Notes: generated from the sequence alone by a model not told the origin. Numbered from the stretch's first letter, positions 17,045-26,112 are shown. The stretch: 64,000 nt of DNA from Marinicellulosiphila megalodicopiae (GCF_045862395.1 NZ_AP023087.1:3038001-3102000), one strand, 5' to 3'. Numbers and translations are program-made.

Positions 17045-18445
17045 TTAATAACTTGTAAAAGTTTGGGTATTCATATCTGAATATGTGTCTGTTGAAATAG
17101 TTGACCAATCATTAGTATCCGTTGATGTTTCAATATTAGTTCCAGTTTGTATATCCGTTTGTGTTCGAATCTGAGTATTTGTTTCAGTACTAGTATGTAT
17201 ATTTGATTGTGTGCCTGTGCCTGTGCCTATCCCTGTGCCCGTGCCAGTGCCAGTCCTCGTCCTTGTCTCTGTGCCTACCCCTGTCCCTACCCCTGTGCCT
17301 ACCCCGGTATTAGTCTCAATGACAATTGGGTAATCCATACCGACTTCAGTATTGGTTTCTATTTCTACATTATCAATTATAATATACTGACTCCCTAAAA
17401 AATCACCTTTAGTCAACAGTGTCCAATTATAAAAAAATGTCACTTTTTCTGAATCGAGCTCACCCGTTATTAAATAATTGAGTTCACCTGAAAATACGAA
17501 GGATTCAATATTTGAGCAATTTAATATATCAACTCCATTAACCGTTGAGTTATCAACGAACACCGATAACAACTCATCACAATTATTAAATTCAATCGTA
17601 TCTAAATCCATTCCGTTTAAATATATATCAGTTAATTTCGTAGACTTATCTATTTTAATATCATCTAAATATTCAGTTGAATAGCTATAAAATTCTAAAC
17701 TTTTTATATTTGAAAATAGATTAATAAATTCAGGATAAAATAAACCATAACAATATAAATTCTCTATTTCATCGGCATATACTCCATCTACATTATAAGT
17801 GTTTATAGTGCAGTACGTTTTATTCAAATAGTCATCCTCATCTTTATCTAATGGATAACCTTGATTCAATATTTCACTGCTGATCCACGCTCTACATTGA
17901 TAATCTATTTGATTTTCGATCGATTCATCTTTAATTTCACAACGAGTAAATTCATTAAATTCAATAGAAGTAAAGTTAACTAAATAATCTAAATTTCCAA
18001 CTGTGAATTCCACTACTTCGTTTGGAGATAAAATTTTAGTCATCCCTAAAACCTCAACCACAACATCATAATCTAGATTACTTTGAGACACTTTTATCTT
18101 TTTTACAGATATTGTAGGATCAAATGGATATGCATCTAAATAATCGGGGATTTGGTCATTATCAGAATCTTGCGGAATACTTAACGGATCAGTTGGATCT
18201 GAGCCTAATTGCAATTCAATGGCATCAGAATAGAAATCATTATCCTGATCTAATTCATTAATTATTTTTCCATTTTTCGTTTCTTCATTTGCATCGATAG
18301 TTTCATCTTGACTGGCCGCTGGGTTGTATCGATCATTTAAAGCGTCCACATCTTCATAAAACTCGTCGGTGCAAGAAAATAAAACCATTAACGTTAGCGG
18401 TGCAAGCATTTTTGTTATGTTAATTTCTGATATTTTTTTCATCAT
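17045..18445 (-). CDS. Lipoprotein with Ca-binding-type repeats and Thr-rich tail
   Basis: The 466-residue protein has a lipoprotein signal (lipobox LFSC, Cys25). Next comes an Asp-rich TSP3-like calcium-binding segment (LDQDNDFYSDAIELQLGSDP, then PQDSDNDQIPDYLDAYPFDP, about residues 64-110). The middle part (240-340) contains LRR-like lines such as KLTDIYLNGMDLDTIEFNNC. Residues 370-460 are an alternating Thr repeat: G-T-G-V, then T-G-T-G, then T-x-T with N, Q and S, written in a 6-bp DNA repeat (17205-17310). It is probably exported to the outer membrane or surface; partner and function unknown. An in-frame ATG at 18442 is an equal start. Confidence 0.75.
   Translation of the reverse strand: MMKKISEINITKMLAPLTLMVLFSCTDEFYEDVDALNDRYNPAASQDETIDANEETKNGKIINELDQDNDFYSDAIELQLGSDPTDPLSIPQDSDNDQIPDYLDAYPFDPTISVKKIKVSQSNLDYDVVVEVLGMTKILSPNEVVEFTVGNLDYLVNFTSIEFNEFTRCEIKDESIENQIDYQCRAWISSEILNQGYPLDKDEDDYLNKTYCTINTYNVDGVYADEIENLYCYGLFYPEFINLFSNIKSLEFYSYSTEYLDDIKIDKSTKLTDIYLNGMDLDTIEFNNCDELLSVFVDNSTVNGVDILNCSNIESFVFSGELNYLITGELDSEKVTFFYNWTLLTKGDFLGSQYIIIDNVEIETNTEVGMDYPIVIETNTGVGTGVGTGVGTETRTRTGTGTGTGIGTGTGTQSNIHTSTETNTQIRTQTDIQTGTNIETSTDTNDWSTISTDTYSDMNTQTFTSY
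17205..17310 (-). repeat. Hexanucleotide (GGNACN) coding repeat
   Basis: On the plus strand the pattern is GTGCCT/GTCCCT/TACCCC in steps of six bases, encoding Gly-Thr and Gly-Val dipeptides. Copy-number change would keep the reading frame. Confidence 0.85.
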
Positions 18446-18775
18446 TTATTACTCAATAATTTAAAGACATGATTAATTTAAAAATAAATTCATAACTGAC
18501 TGAAGTTTCCATAAATTGAACATCCAATTAAATTCTGCCTTTAAGAACTTCCATCTTCAGGCATTGCTTAACTTGGTATATTGTGAAATTTTTTTATTTA
18601 TTCATCAAATAAATAGTCATCAATTTTAAAGGAATCTCATATTTAGAAATATTTTTCAGATATTTATAAATTTATAAAGCATTCCTATATACAAACGACT
18701 CAACTTGATTATTGGATGCAATAAAAATGGATATTTTTTCCTTGATACCCATTTTTATTTTAAATCGACTTTTTA
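18446..18775. other. Gene-free gap
   Basis: These 330 AT-rich bases separate the lipoprotein gene (whose promoter must lie here, on the minus strand) from the end of the anti-sigma gene. No ORF or recognisable repeat was seen. Confidence 0.5.
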
Positions 18776-19483
18776 TCAGCCCCAATCCCCTAATTGAACA
18801 CAAACGCCTTCATATATACGCTCACTTAATATTGAATCATCTCTAGTTATAATTAAAGACTCACTTTGCTTAATTAATGTCCATTGTTCTTTAGTTAATA
18901 TATTTTGCTCAATTAATGTTTTCACTGCCCCTAACTGAACCAATTCCTCACTGCCAAATGATTTACTCCATAATACGCCACTGATTTCTATATTTGTTTT
19001 TCTCTGATTCATTAACAATTTAATAAACGTATTATCCGCGTCATTATCTTTATAAACATTAACAATAAACTGAATTTCTTGATCATTAACTCCATGCATT
19101 GCTGCTGTATATCCAAGTACTGGTGTAGTTACATCTTGATTAGGAATCAGAATAATTAAGGTAAGAACAAGGGAAAATGTCACCGCAGCAGTGCGCCAAA
19201 AAGAGTTGATAATTGTGGATAAACTACCCTTTGATTTATACTGATTAGTTAGCACATTATTTTTTATTTTCTTCCAAACAAATTCAGGTGGCGATATAGC
19301 CTTTGCATGATTCATACCTTCAAACCTAAGTTGCCACATATTAATTTGTTGCTGTAATTCTGGAGATTGTTTAGCCAACACCTCTACACGAGATCTAACC
19401 AATGCAGTTAACCCCCCTAGCACATAATGACTCGCTAAATGCTCAATTACATTTTCTTGTTTGTATCGATTCAAGATAGACAT
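18776..19483 (-). CDS. Anti-sigma factor (RskA/ChrR-type)
   Basis: The 235-residue protein has an N-terminal zinc-free anti-sigma-like domain (HLASHYVLGGLTALVRSRVE, then NMWQLRFEGMN), one transmembrane helix near residue 105 (AAVTFSLVLTLIILI) and a periplasmic RskA-type C-terminal domain. It should hold the adjacent ECF sigma at the membrane. The start at 19483 has GGAGG ten bases upstream, inside the end of the sigma gene; the two genes overlap by 13 bases, a sign of translational coupling. An in-frame Met 11 codons upstream lacks such a site. Confidence 0.83.
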   Translation of the reverse strand: MSILNRYKQENVIEHLASHYVLGGLTALVRSRVEVLAKQSPELQQQINMWQLRFEGMNHAKAISPPEFVWKKIKNNVLTNQYKSKGSLSTIINSFWRTAAVTFSLVLTLIILIPNQDVTTPVLGYTAAMHGVNDQEIQFIVNVYKDNDADNTFIKLLMNQRKTNIEISGVLWSKSFGSEELVQLGAVKTLIEQNILTKEQWTLIKQSESLIITRDDSILSERIYEGVCVQLGDWG

Positions 19484-20001
19484 ATTTTTAAAGCCTCCAA
19501 TCCACGACGAATCCAACTTTTAACTGTACCAAGTGGGGCATCTAAATGGGTGGCCAGTTCACTTTGGGTGTATCCAAATTGATAAATTTTAGTTATGGCT
19601 ATTTTTTGTTGTGAATTTAAAGTTGAAATGCACTCATCTAACTTTGGCTCGTATGAAAAGTTATTATGAGTATCCTTTACTTCTGGAACATTTTCTTGAA
19701 ATTCAAGTTTTTGTCTGGCTTTAGCTCTAATAGAGTCGATGGCTAAATTTCTAGTTACCTGACATAACCATGCCCATGGATATTCAATTTCAGAAGTAAG
19801 GCCAGGAGCCATACGCCATATTTTTTCAAATACTTGTTGTAGCACCTCATTACTATCGTCATTATTTTTAAGCATTTTAAATAATAACCCGTACAAATTG
19901 GCGCTGCATAAACTATATAATTGCTCGAATGCCTCTTGATCCTTCAACGCACATCGACCTAACAAATACCCCATTATTTGCTTTTCCTTCTTTGACATCA
20001 T
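19471..20001 (-). CDS. ECF-type RNA polymerase sigma factor (SigK-like)
   Basis: The 176-residue protein has sigma region 2 (EAFEQLYSLCSANLYGLLFKML, then EVLQQVFEKIWRMAP, then YPWAWLCQVTRNLAIDSIRAK) and region 4 (QQKIAITKIYQFGYTQSELATHLDAPLGTVKSWIRRGLEALK). It redirects RNA polymerase to an unknown envelope-stress regulon when released by its anti-sigma. AGGTG six bases before the ATG at 20001 supports that start over a GTG at 20010. First gene of the sigma/anti-sigma pair. Confidence 0.9.
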   Translation of the reverse strand: MMSKKEKQIMGYLLGRCALKDQEAFEQLYSLCSANLYGLLFKMLKNNDDSNEVLQQVFEKIWRMAPGLTSEIEYPWAWLCQVTRNLAIDSIRAKARQKLEFQENVPEVKDTHNNFSYEPKLDECISTLNSQQKIAITKIYQFGYTQSELATHLDAPLGTVKSWIRRGLEALKICLS

Positions 20002-20654
20002 ACTTTTCACCTAATAATTAACACAAATACTACAGACGATTCAATCATGTGATTGGATGCATTTTTTAAATTAAAATGTACCGATTCCAATCATTTTCAA
20101 ATTTTACAAAAAATAAATATTAACATAATTAAGAATCGTAATCGTGCCTTCAATTAATACAAGACAGAAGGGACATAAATATAATATTGGGGTCGTGTAA
20201 TACTGGGGTCGGATCCAAAATTGGCTATAAAAATGATTTTTTGAAGTTAAGCCGTCACCCACATTTGATTGACAGCCTGAAGGCGATCCTATGAATCGAG
20301 ATTAAAATAGACATCGACATTTGATATCGTGATCAAAAGGGAGGTTCACTTTTAGAGGTGTTTTGCGTTGGATTGGTCAAAATGGATTATTAGGACCCGA
20401 TTCTCCGAACGAAAAAAACGAAAAGACGAAGAATAAAAACAATCAAGAATTGATATTTTTAGCGGTACGAATTATTAAAAGTAGTAGGCGTATAAAGCTC
20501 GCACTTGGTCGGTACAATGTAAATTTTATTATATTCGAAAAATTGTACCGTAAATTATTAATGAATTAACACAAAAATATTGAAACAAACAGTTGGAATT
20601 GAAGTGTTGCTAATCAAAATAATTGGGCATGTAGATCTTTTTTTGCAGGGCTAA
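20002..20654. other. Gap with REP-like fragments and no supported gene
   Basis: The region contains a doublet of TGGGGTCG (20184-20216: ATTGGGGTCGTGTAATACTG, then GGGGTCGGATCC) of the type seen beside REP-associated transposases. It also has CATCNACATTT / AAAAGGG...CACTTTT motif copies at 20304-20353. A short ORF at 20363-20569 has low-complexity composition and no ribosome-binding site, and is not accepted as a gene. Confidence 0.5.
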
Positions 20655-21095
20655 CCAACAAACACACTGACTATATTAGGTGTACCAGGGTTTTTAGGTA
20701 AAAATGCTTATAGTACTCAATACGTATTTGGATTGGCAGAAGAAGATTTATCAGATTTCAAATATATGGATATCGAATTATTTTATAAAGATTATGACAC
20801 CTTTGGCCATTTAGCTAGCGTACAACATCACATCGATATTAACTGCGCATTCACTGGAGAGCGCACGTACACTGATAAACTAAGCGATTATTCTGGAAAA
20901 GTGTTATTGCTCGGTGGAGGCGGCTCAATGACACCTATGTTGATTGATACTGGAATGTTATTCACACATGCAACCGTCAAAGTTATCAATAATCCGAGTG
21001 ATGGTGGAGAGGCTGACAATTATTTAATTGATGTAAGAGATCATAGAAAAGTATTAGACCGACCATTGTTAAAGTGGCTTAAACGCTTGAATTAA
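20655..21095 (+). pseudogene. 5'-truncated alpha/beta-hydrolase-like fragment
   Basis: The frame is open from just after a stop at 20652 to a stop at 21093 and reads like the C-terminal half of an alpha/beta hydrolase. It begins LTILGVPGFLGKNAY and continues FKYMDIELFYKDYDTFGHL, SGKVLLLGGGGSMTPMLIDT, and ends DVRDHRKVLDRPLLKWLKRL, which looks like the segment around the catalytic His. The N-terminal half is missing and there is no start codon or ribosome-binding site (TTG at 20733 is the first possible start). Most likely a relic of a larger gene; the family call is tentative. Confidence 0.5.
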
Positions 21096-21224
21096 CGCTG
21101 GATATTTTCAAAGGTCACTGGAAACAGTGGTCTTTCTCGACTTTCTATATTTAGAATAATTGAAGATTAAAATCACTCATATAATGATCAGAATTTATTA
21201 AAACTTTAAAAAAGCATTTAAAAC

Positions 21225-21285
21225 GTGGGTTGGCGTTTACGCAAACAAAACTAATATTACTGTGTTGCCGTAAACGACAACCCAC
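21225..21285. repeat. 17-bp inverted repeat within repeat family B
   Basis: Arms GTGGGTTGGCGTTTACG (21225-21241) and CGTAAACGACAACCCAC (21269-21285) pair with one mismatch around a 27-nt loop. It can form a long stem and marks the left part of family B copy 2. Confidence 0.9.
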
Positions 21286-21341
21286 AAAATTTTATTCACC
21301 CAACCGAAAACTCAACGGTTTTTCTAGCATGAATCGTCGTT
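21230..21341. repeat. Dispersed intergenic repeat family B, copy 2
   Basis: Counterpart of 16456-16555. It is better preserved: its first hairpin is almost perfect here. It contains a 12-base insertion (TTTTATTCACC region) relative to copy 1. Located downstream of the truncated hydrolase and the minus-strand membrane-protein gene. Confidence 0.85.
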
Positions 21342-21392
21342 GTATCTAATAACAGAACATCCGTGTCGGTTTGATCCACTAACATACCAATT

Positions 21393-21833
21393 TCAGTACA
21401 CTCCAAAATAATTTAAAGTAATAATATTAAGTATTAGATAGGATTTATCTAGTTTAAGTGCAACCAAAAAAAACACCAACCCCCCAAACAAACGTAATGA
21501 ATGAAAATTTATATCTTTTGATTCAAAAACATATTTATATACAAATAACAAAATATAAAACGCACAGTAAAACAATGAAGAGATAACAGCTAGAAAAGCA
21601 AGAATAAAATAAGTATACAACTCTCCATCACCCAAACTAAAATAATAAGTCGTATCTTTTCCACGATAATTCGCTAATGTGCTTGCAAAACTCACATCCG
21701 CATTGGAAACCCAACCGACAATCCTTGCAAATAAAGGATTACCTTGAGCTGACAGAAGCATTGTAAAAAATGCAATAAGCAGTAAAAAATGAGCATCATA
21801 CTTATATAAAACTTTCATTATTTTTTCATTCAT
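21393..21833 (-). CDS. Hypothetical membrane protein
   Basis: The 146-residue protein has about four hydrophobic segments: 16-30 (FLLLIAFFTMLLSA), 75-90 (YFILAFLAVISSLFYCAFYI), 90-100 and 115-130 (LFGGLVFFLVAL). Positive charges flank the first helix. No family recognised. It stands alone on the minus strand, between repeat family B and the rpmE terminator. Low-confidence function, but the hydrophobic pattern and length argue that it is translated. Confidence 0.6.
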   Translation of the reverse strand: MNEKIMKVLYKYDAHFLLLIAFFTMLLSAQGNPLFARIVGWVSNADVSFASTLANYRGKDTTYYFSLGDGELYTYFILAFLAVISSLFYCAFYILLFVYKYVFESKDINFHSLRLFGGLVFFLVALKLDKSYLILNIITLNYFGVY

Positions 21834-21985
21834 TTTAAATCCTATTGTGTAATTTCATTTATTTAGACATAGATAAAATAGTAAGCGGCTACTTTGACAT
21901 ACATAATAAAGATCGACTTACTTCCCATGCTTTTTATCAGCCAACAATTATCGTATTTTACTCTTAACACTCACTTTTCACCCAC

Positions 21986-22017
21986 AAAAAAGCCCGCATA
22001 AATGCAGGCTTTTTTTA
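21986..22017. terminator. Terminator after rpmE
   Basis: Hairpin AGCCCGCAT (21991-21999) with ATGCAGGCT (22002-22010), flanked by A- and T-tracts on both sides. Confidence 0.88.
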
Positions 22018-22035
22018 GTAAACCAAAAAACTGGT

Positions 22036-22245
22036 TTATTTTGCAGCGCGGTTGAAACGTTTGTTGAACTTGTCGATACGACCGCCAACATCTGCTGTTT
22101 TTTGCTTACCAGTGTAGAAAGGGTGACAAGATGAACATACGTCCAATGTCATGTCGCCGCCTTTAGTAGAGAAAGTTTTTACAACGTTGCCACAAGAGCA
22201 TGATGCATTCATTTCAACATAATTTGGGTGAATATCTTTTTTCAT
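22036..22245 (-). CDS. rpmE: Ribosomal protein bL31
   Basis: The 69-residue protein is of the zinc-binding C+ type: Cys residues in CSCGN (16 and 18) and CSSCHPF (37 and 40). It starts MKKDIHPNY as usual and binds the large ribosomal subunit at the intersubunit bridge. AAGGT precedes the ATG. It is divergent from priA, an arrangement shared with Pseudomonas. Confidence 0.97.
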   Translation of the reverse strand: MKKDIHPNYVEMNASCSCGNVVKTFSTKGGDMTLDVCSSCHPFYTGKQKTADVGGRIDKFNKRFNRAAK

Positions 22246-22415
22246 GGTTTAATACCTTACCGTTTATACGTTTTACGTGCCGCCAAAGATGCTGGTTAAG
22301 AACATCAATACCGCACAGGGATTTCGCCGTTTTTACTCTTATTAAAGAGCATCAACAAAAAGCGAAGTTTGAAGGGCGCACATCATACCAGAGATTAAAA
22401 AAGACACAACAAAAG

Positions 22416-24575
22416 ATGACATTGTTTGTAGAAGTTGCCTTACCCGTTCGAGTGAACACGCCATTCACCTATCAGCTTAGCACCGATGAGCCTTTAGATG
22501 CAGGCACTCGCGTTTTAGTTCCCTTTAATGCAAAGCAGTTGGTAGGCATTGTGTTGTGTTGCAAAAATGAGATTGATTTTGACCCTAAAAAGGTCAAACC
22601 GGTCACCAAAGTACTCGATACGACTCCCGCTTTAAGCGCCGACATGCTTGAATTGGCTCGCTGGGTTTCGCAATATTACCACTACCGTTTGGGCGAATGT
22701 CTGTCTTTAATGCTCCCAAAAGGCCTGCGCGGCGACAATCCCGCACAAAAATCGACGGTATCGGTGACGCAGTTAACTGATAAAGGAAAATTAGTTCACC
22801 CTAATCAGTTAGCCAAAAAACCCAAACAACAAGCTTGGTTAAGCCAGCTTAATTCGCAAGCGGCGATTAGTAGTAAACAAGCCACCTCGTTAGAGTTGTC
22901 GCCCTCGTCACGCAATACATTAATCAAACAGGGCTTGGTGGTTAAAACCGACTTACCCATCCCAATTTTGCATAATCAGGCTACTGATCCCAACGCCCTT
23001 GAATTGAATACTGAACAACAAACGGTTTTAGACAACATTGCGTTAGATGCTGGGTTTCAGTGCCATTTAATATTTGGTGTCACAGGTTCTGGTAAAACCG
23101 AAGTGTTTTTGCAATTGATGCAACAGGTGCTGGACCAAAACAAACAGGTGTTAATTTTAGTACCTGAAATCAGTCTAATCGACCAAACCATTAAGCGCTT
23201 AAAAGCCCGTTTTGATACTACCTTTGCGTTATTACACTCTGGGTTAAACGACACGCAACGTAATGACGCTTGGTTAGATGCTAGATCAGGTGACGCGCGT
23301 ATTGTTTTGGGTACTCGCTCTAGTGTGTTTTGCACCCTACCTGATTTAGGTTTGATCATTGTCGATGAAGAACACGACGGCGCTTACAAACAAAACGACA
23401 CGTTGCGATATCATGGTCGAGACGTGGCGATTGTGCGCGCACAAAAACAAAATATTCCCGTGGTATTGGCAAGCGCAACGCCGTCGTTAGAGTCATTGCA
23501 CAACGCGCTAAATAATCGATTTGTATTACATCGATTAACCCAACGTGCCGCCAATGCGCAAATGCCGTTTATTGAAATGGTGAATTTAAAACAACACGAG
23601 CCCGTTGATGGCATCAGTCAGCCGCTTCACTCAAGAATTCAACAGCATTTAGAACACAACAAACAAGTATTATTGTTTTTAAATCGCCGTGGTTTTGCCC
23701 CTACTGTGATGTGTACAGAATGTGGCTGGCAAGCGGTGTGTCATCAATGCGACGCGCGTTTAACGCTACATAAAAACCAGCTCATTTGTCATCACTGCAA
23801 TCAGTCTCAACCCATATTACGCCAATGTAAGTCTTGCTCGTCACACAGCCTAACGGCTATTGGTAACGGTACGGTTCGCAGCGAAATGTATTTAGAAACG
23901 CACTTTCCTAATACCCATATTATTCGTTTAGACAAAGACAGCACCCAAACCAAAGACGCGCTTAAGACTCAGCTAGAGATCATTTCAAACGGTGAGCCCT
24001 GCATTATTATTGGCACACAAATGCTGGCAAAAGGGCATCATTTTGATCAAGTGACCTTAGTGGGCGTGTTAGATTGTGACTCAGGATTATTCAGTGCCGA
24101 CTTTAAAGGCGAAGAACGCACCTTACAGTTATTGACCCAAGTGGCTGGCAGAAGTGGTCGCGCTAAAGATTTAGGCGAAGTGTTGATACAGACCTATCAT
24201 CCTACTCACCCTTTATTTCAGGCGATTGAAAACAACCAATATGAGTTTTACGCTCAACAGCTTTTAGATGCACGCCACGACATGTTATTGCCGCCGTTTA
24301 ATTTCAGCGCATTAATTCAGGCAGATCACCAATATGCTTACACCGCAGAAAGCGCACTCATTGCATTAAAGCAAATACCGTTACCACCACAGGTAGACTG
24401 CATTGGGCCGATGCCTGCGTTTATGGCAAAGCTGGCCAATCGCTATCGGTTTCATTTGGTACTTAAAAGTCAGCATCGCTCGCAGTTGCACATGGCCATC
24501 ACCATTTTACAAAACGCATTGCAAAAACAAAGCAAAGTGCGTTGGTTTATTGATGTGGACCCTAACGAGTTGTAA
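22416..24575 (+). CDS. priA: Primosomal replication protein N' (PriA helicase)
   Basis: From the Met at 22416 the protein has 719 residues, the usual length. Features in order: N-terminal DNA-binding domain (FVEVALPVRVNTPFTYQL), Walker A GVTGSGKTEVF (near residue 219), DEEH box IIVDEEHDGAYKQND, and a zinc-binding insertion with repeated CxxC pairs (CTECGW, CHQCD, CHHCN, CKSC). The helicase C-terminal domain follows (GTQMLAKGHHFDQVTLVG). It restarts stalled replication forks. The open frame extends upstream to 22200 but overlaps rpmE and lacks PriA similarity, so 22416 is chosen. Confidence 0.97.
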   Translation: MTLFVEVALPVRVNTPFTYQLSTDEPLDAGTRVLVPFNAKQLVGIVLCCKNEIDFDPKKVKPVTKVLDTTPALSADMLELARWVSQYYHYRLGECLSLMLPKGLRGDNPAQKSTVSVTQLTDKGKLVHPNQLAKKPKQQAWLSQLNSQAAISSKQATSLELSPSSRNTLIKQGLVVKTDLPIPILHNQATDPNALELNTEQQTVLDNIALDAGFQCHLIFGVTGSGKTEVFLQLMQQVLDQNKQVLILVPEISLIDQTIKRLKARFDTTFALLHSGLNDTQRNDAWLDARSGDARIVLGTRSSVFCTLPDLGLIIVDEEHDGAYKQNDTLRYHGRDVAIVRAQKQNIPVVLASATPSLESLHNALNNRFVLHRLTQRAANAQMPFIEMVNLKQHEPVDGISQPLHSRIQQHLEHNKQVLLFLNRRGFAPTVMCTECGWQAVCHQCDARLTLHKNQLICHHCNQSQPILRQCKSCSSHSLTAIGNGTVRSEMYLETHFPNTHIIRLDKDSTQTKDALKTQLEIISNGEPCIIIGTQMLAKGHHFDQVTLVGVLDCDSGLFSADFKGEERTLQLLTQVAGRSGRAKDLGEVLIQTYHPTHPLFQAIENNQYEFYAQQLLDARHDMLLPPFNFSALIQADHQYAYTAESALIALKQIPLPPQVDCIGPMPAFMAKLANRYRFHLVLKSQHRSQLHMAITILQNALQKQSKVRWFIDVDPNEL

Positions 24576-24577
24576 TT

Positions 24578-25426
24578 ATGAAAACCCTATTAAAGACTAT
24601 ATACCAAGCATTTATCTTATCGGTATCACATGAAAATCAATCCTTAAAACATTTTTGCAAATCCATTCGTGCACACAAAACACAGCTGGGTTTATTTATT
24701 CAATATAACAATGCTGAAGTGCTTAATGTTTGGATTCATCATCTTTCTACAATAGACAATGTATCCATAAATAAAGAATCGGATTTTTCAGCAACACTGA
24801 TATTTAACATAGAGCCGTCTAATTCAAGCATATTCAGTTTGATTCAAAGTTGGCAAAACGCATTTGAACACGACGCGTTTGTTTATCGTCAAAACGACAC
24901 ATTAAGCACGCGATTAACAGATGCAAACACTTGGATTCACTCATGGATGTCTGAGTATTTATTAAGTGTCACACCTCACACTGATACTGATTTTCCAAAT
25001 CACTCATTACAAACCGATCAAATCATCCATGCGATGGGCTTACAACAAAACATCAAACAACCGCTTTCAAGCTGGTTACAACAAGATGATTTATGGTGGC
25101 AAAACATACCACCTAGTGCGTTAGCGTTGTCATTGTTGTCACACAATTATTTAGATAAACGCGACAAACCTAATCCAAGCACGCCTTTAAAAATAAAATA
25201 CGAGTTACTCACCAGCACAACGATATTAAACCCAAAGGTGAAACTTGAGCAGTTATCCAAACAATTATTACAAGACAAGCAAAACCAAATAAGGGTTGAA
25301 AAGTCTGATATTCACAAACTTTTTCTCAATTTTGAAATAGAATGCCTAAATGCATGCACCTTTTTCAAACCATATAAGTTACTATACGCGCTTTTTGAAT
25401 TTGAGCGATCCTTTCGCTCCATCTAA
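24578..25426 (+). CDS. Unrecognised protein in the argS position
   Basis: The 282-residue ORF starts two bases after priA and is probably co-transcribed with it. In Pseudomonas the order is rpmE, priA, argS, SPOR gene, hslVU; here this ORF replaces argS. None of the ArgS signatures (HIGH, KMSK) are present. The C-terminal third (PPSALALSLLSHNY, then KPYKLLYALFEFERSF) is helical and faintly resembles a DALR anticodon-binding domain, suggesting a relic or derivative of ArgS, but this is inference from position. Trp residues cluster at SSWLQQDDLWWQN. No signal peptide or membrane helix. Confidence 0.6.
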   Translation: MKTLLKTIYQAFILSVSHENQSLKHFCKSIRAHKTQLGLFIQYNNAEVLNVWIHHLSTIDNVSINKESDFSATLIFNIEPSNSSIFSLIQSWQNAFEHDAFVYRQNDTLSTRLTDANTWIHSWMSEYLLSVTPHTDTDFPNHSLQTDQIIHAMGLQQNIKQPLSSWLQQDDLWWQNIPPSALALSLLSHNYLDKRDKPNPSTPLKIKYELLTSTTILNPKVKLEQLSKQLLQDKQNQIRVEKSDIHKLFLNFEIECLNACTFFKPYKLLYALFEFERSFRSI

Positions 25427-25430
25427 CATC

Positions 25431-25466
25431 GATGCAACTGTAACTATAGATGCAACTGTAACCATA
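25431..25466. repeat. 18-bp tandem duplication upstream of the SPOR gene
   Basis: GATGCAACTGTAACTATA at 25431-25448 is followed by a one-mismatch copy at 25449-25466. It ends just before the AGAGG ribosome-binding site of the SPOR gene. Confidence 0.95.
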
Positions 25467-25482
25467 AGAGGCAACATTAAAA

Positions 25483-26112
25483 GTGGCAAAAGATTACGCC
25501 CCAAGACGCAACACCGAAGCAAAACCCTCTCGTGTTCCACGATGGGTATGGATATTTTCAACCACAGTGATCATCACATTCGTTTCAGCTTTAGTCTATT
25601 TAAGCAATGTAAAAGTGGAGCCCATAGACCACGACAGCGTCAATTTAAAATCACAAAAAAATGACCAGATTCTCAATGATGTAAAAAACAGCATCAAAGA
25701 CGCAATTAAAGAAAGTGACGTTGAAGCAATCACAAAAAAAATAGAAGAAATCAAAGAAATTAAAGAAGAAACCGAACAAGTAAAAGATGCATTTGATTTT
25801 TACAAAACTCTAAAAGATCAAGAAGTGGTGGTGCCTGAAGCTAAGCCCTTGGACATAAAAGCCATTAATGCCGCAAAAAAACAATATGTATTACAAGCTG
25901 CATCTTTTAAAAATATTGATGATGCCAATAAATTACGAGCTGAATTTATTTTAGGTGGATTACCTGAAACCACAATTGAAAGCTCTAATGGCTGGCATCG
26001 TGTTCAAGTTGGCCCCTATGCCAGTGAAATTAAAATATCTCGAGCAAAAGCGGTTATTACCAATCAATTTAATTTAACGCCACTTAAAAAATGCGCAATA
26101 AATTGCAAGTAA
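25483..26112 (+). CDS. SPOR domain-containing protein (FtsN-like)
   Basis: The 209-residue bitopic inner-membrane protein starts MAKDYAPRR, as FtsN-like proteins do. It has one transmembrane helix (residues 22-42, VWIFSTTVIITFVSALVYL), a charged, helical Lys/Glu linker (about 60-110) and a C-terminal SPOR domain (YVLQAASFKNIDDANKLRAE, then WHRVQVGPYASE). SPOR domains bind denuded septal peptidoglycan. The start is a GTG at 25483 with AGAGG 11 bases upstream. It lies next to priA, as in Pseudomonas, but hslVU does not follow. Confidence 0.88.
   Translation: MAKDYAPRRNTEAKPSRVPRWVWIFSTTVIITFVSALVYLSNVKVEPIDHDSVNLKSQKNDQILNDVKNSIKDAIKESDVEAITKKIEEIKEIKEETEQVKDAFDFYKTLKDQEVVVPEAKPLDIKAINAAKKQYVLQAASFKNIDDANKLRAEFILGGLPETTIESSNGWHRVQVGPYASEIKISRAKAVITNQFNLTPLKKCAINCK

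Noticed and set aside
17207..17398. ORF rich in Cys, Ala and Pro
   Set aside because: It is the reverse reading of the Gly-Thr hexanucleotide repeat of the lipoprotein gene.
20363..20569. 68-codon ORF
   Set aside because: Low-complexity Lys/Asn-rich start, no ribosome-binding site, and it lies in repeat debris.
21225..21285. Integron attC site
   Set aside because: The inverted repeat lacks the GTTRRRY/RYYYAAC core pair, and there is no integrase or cassette row.
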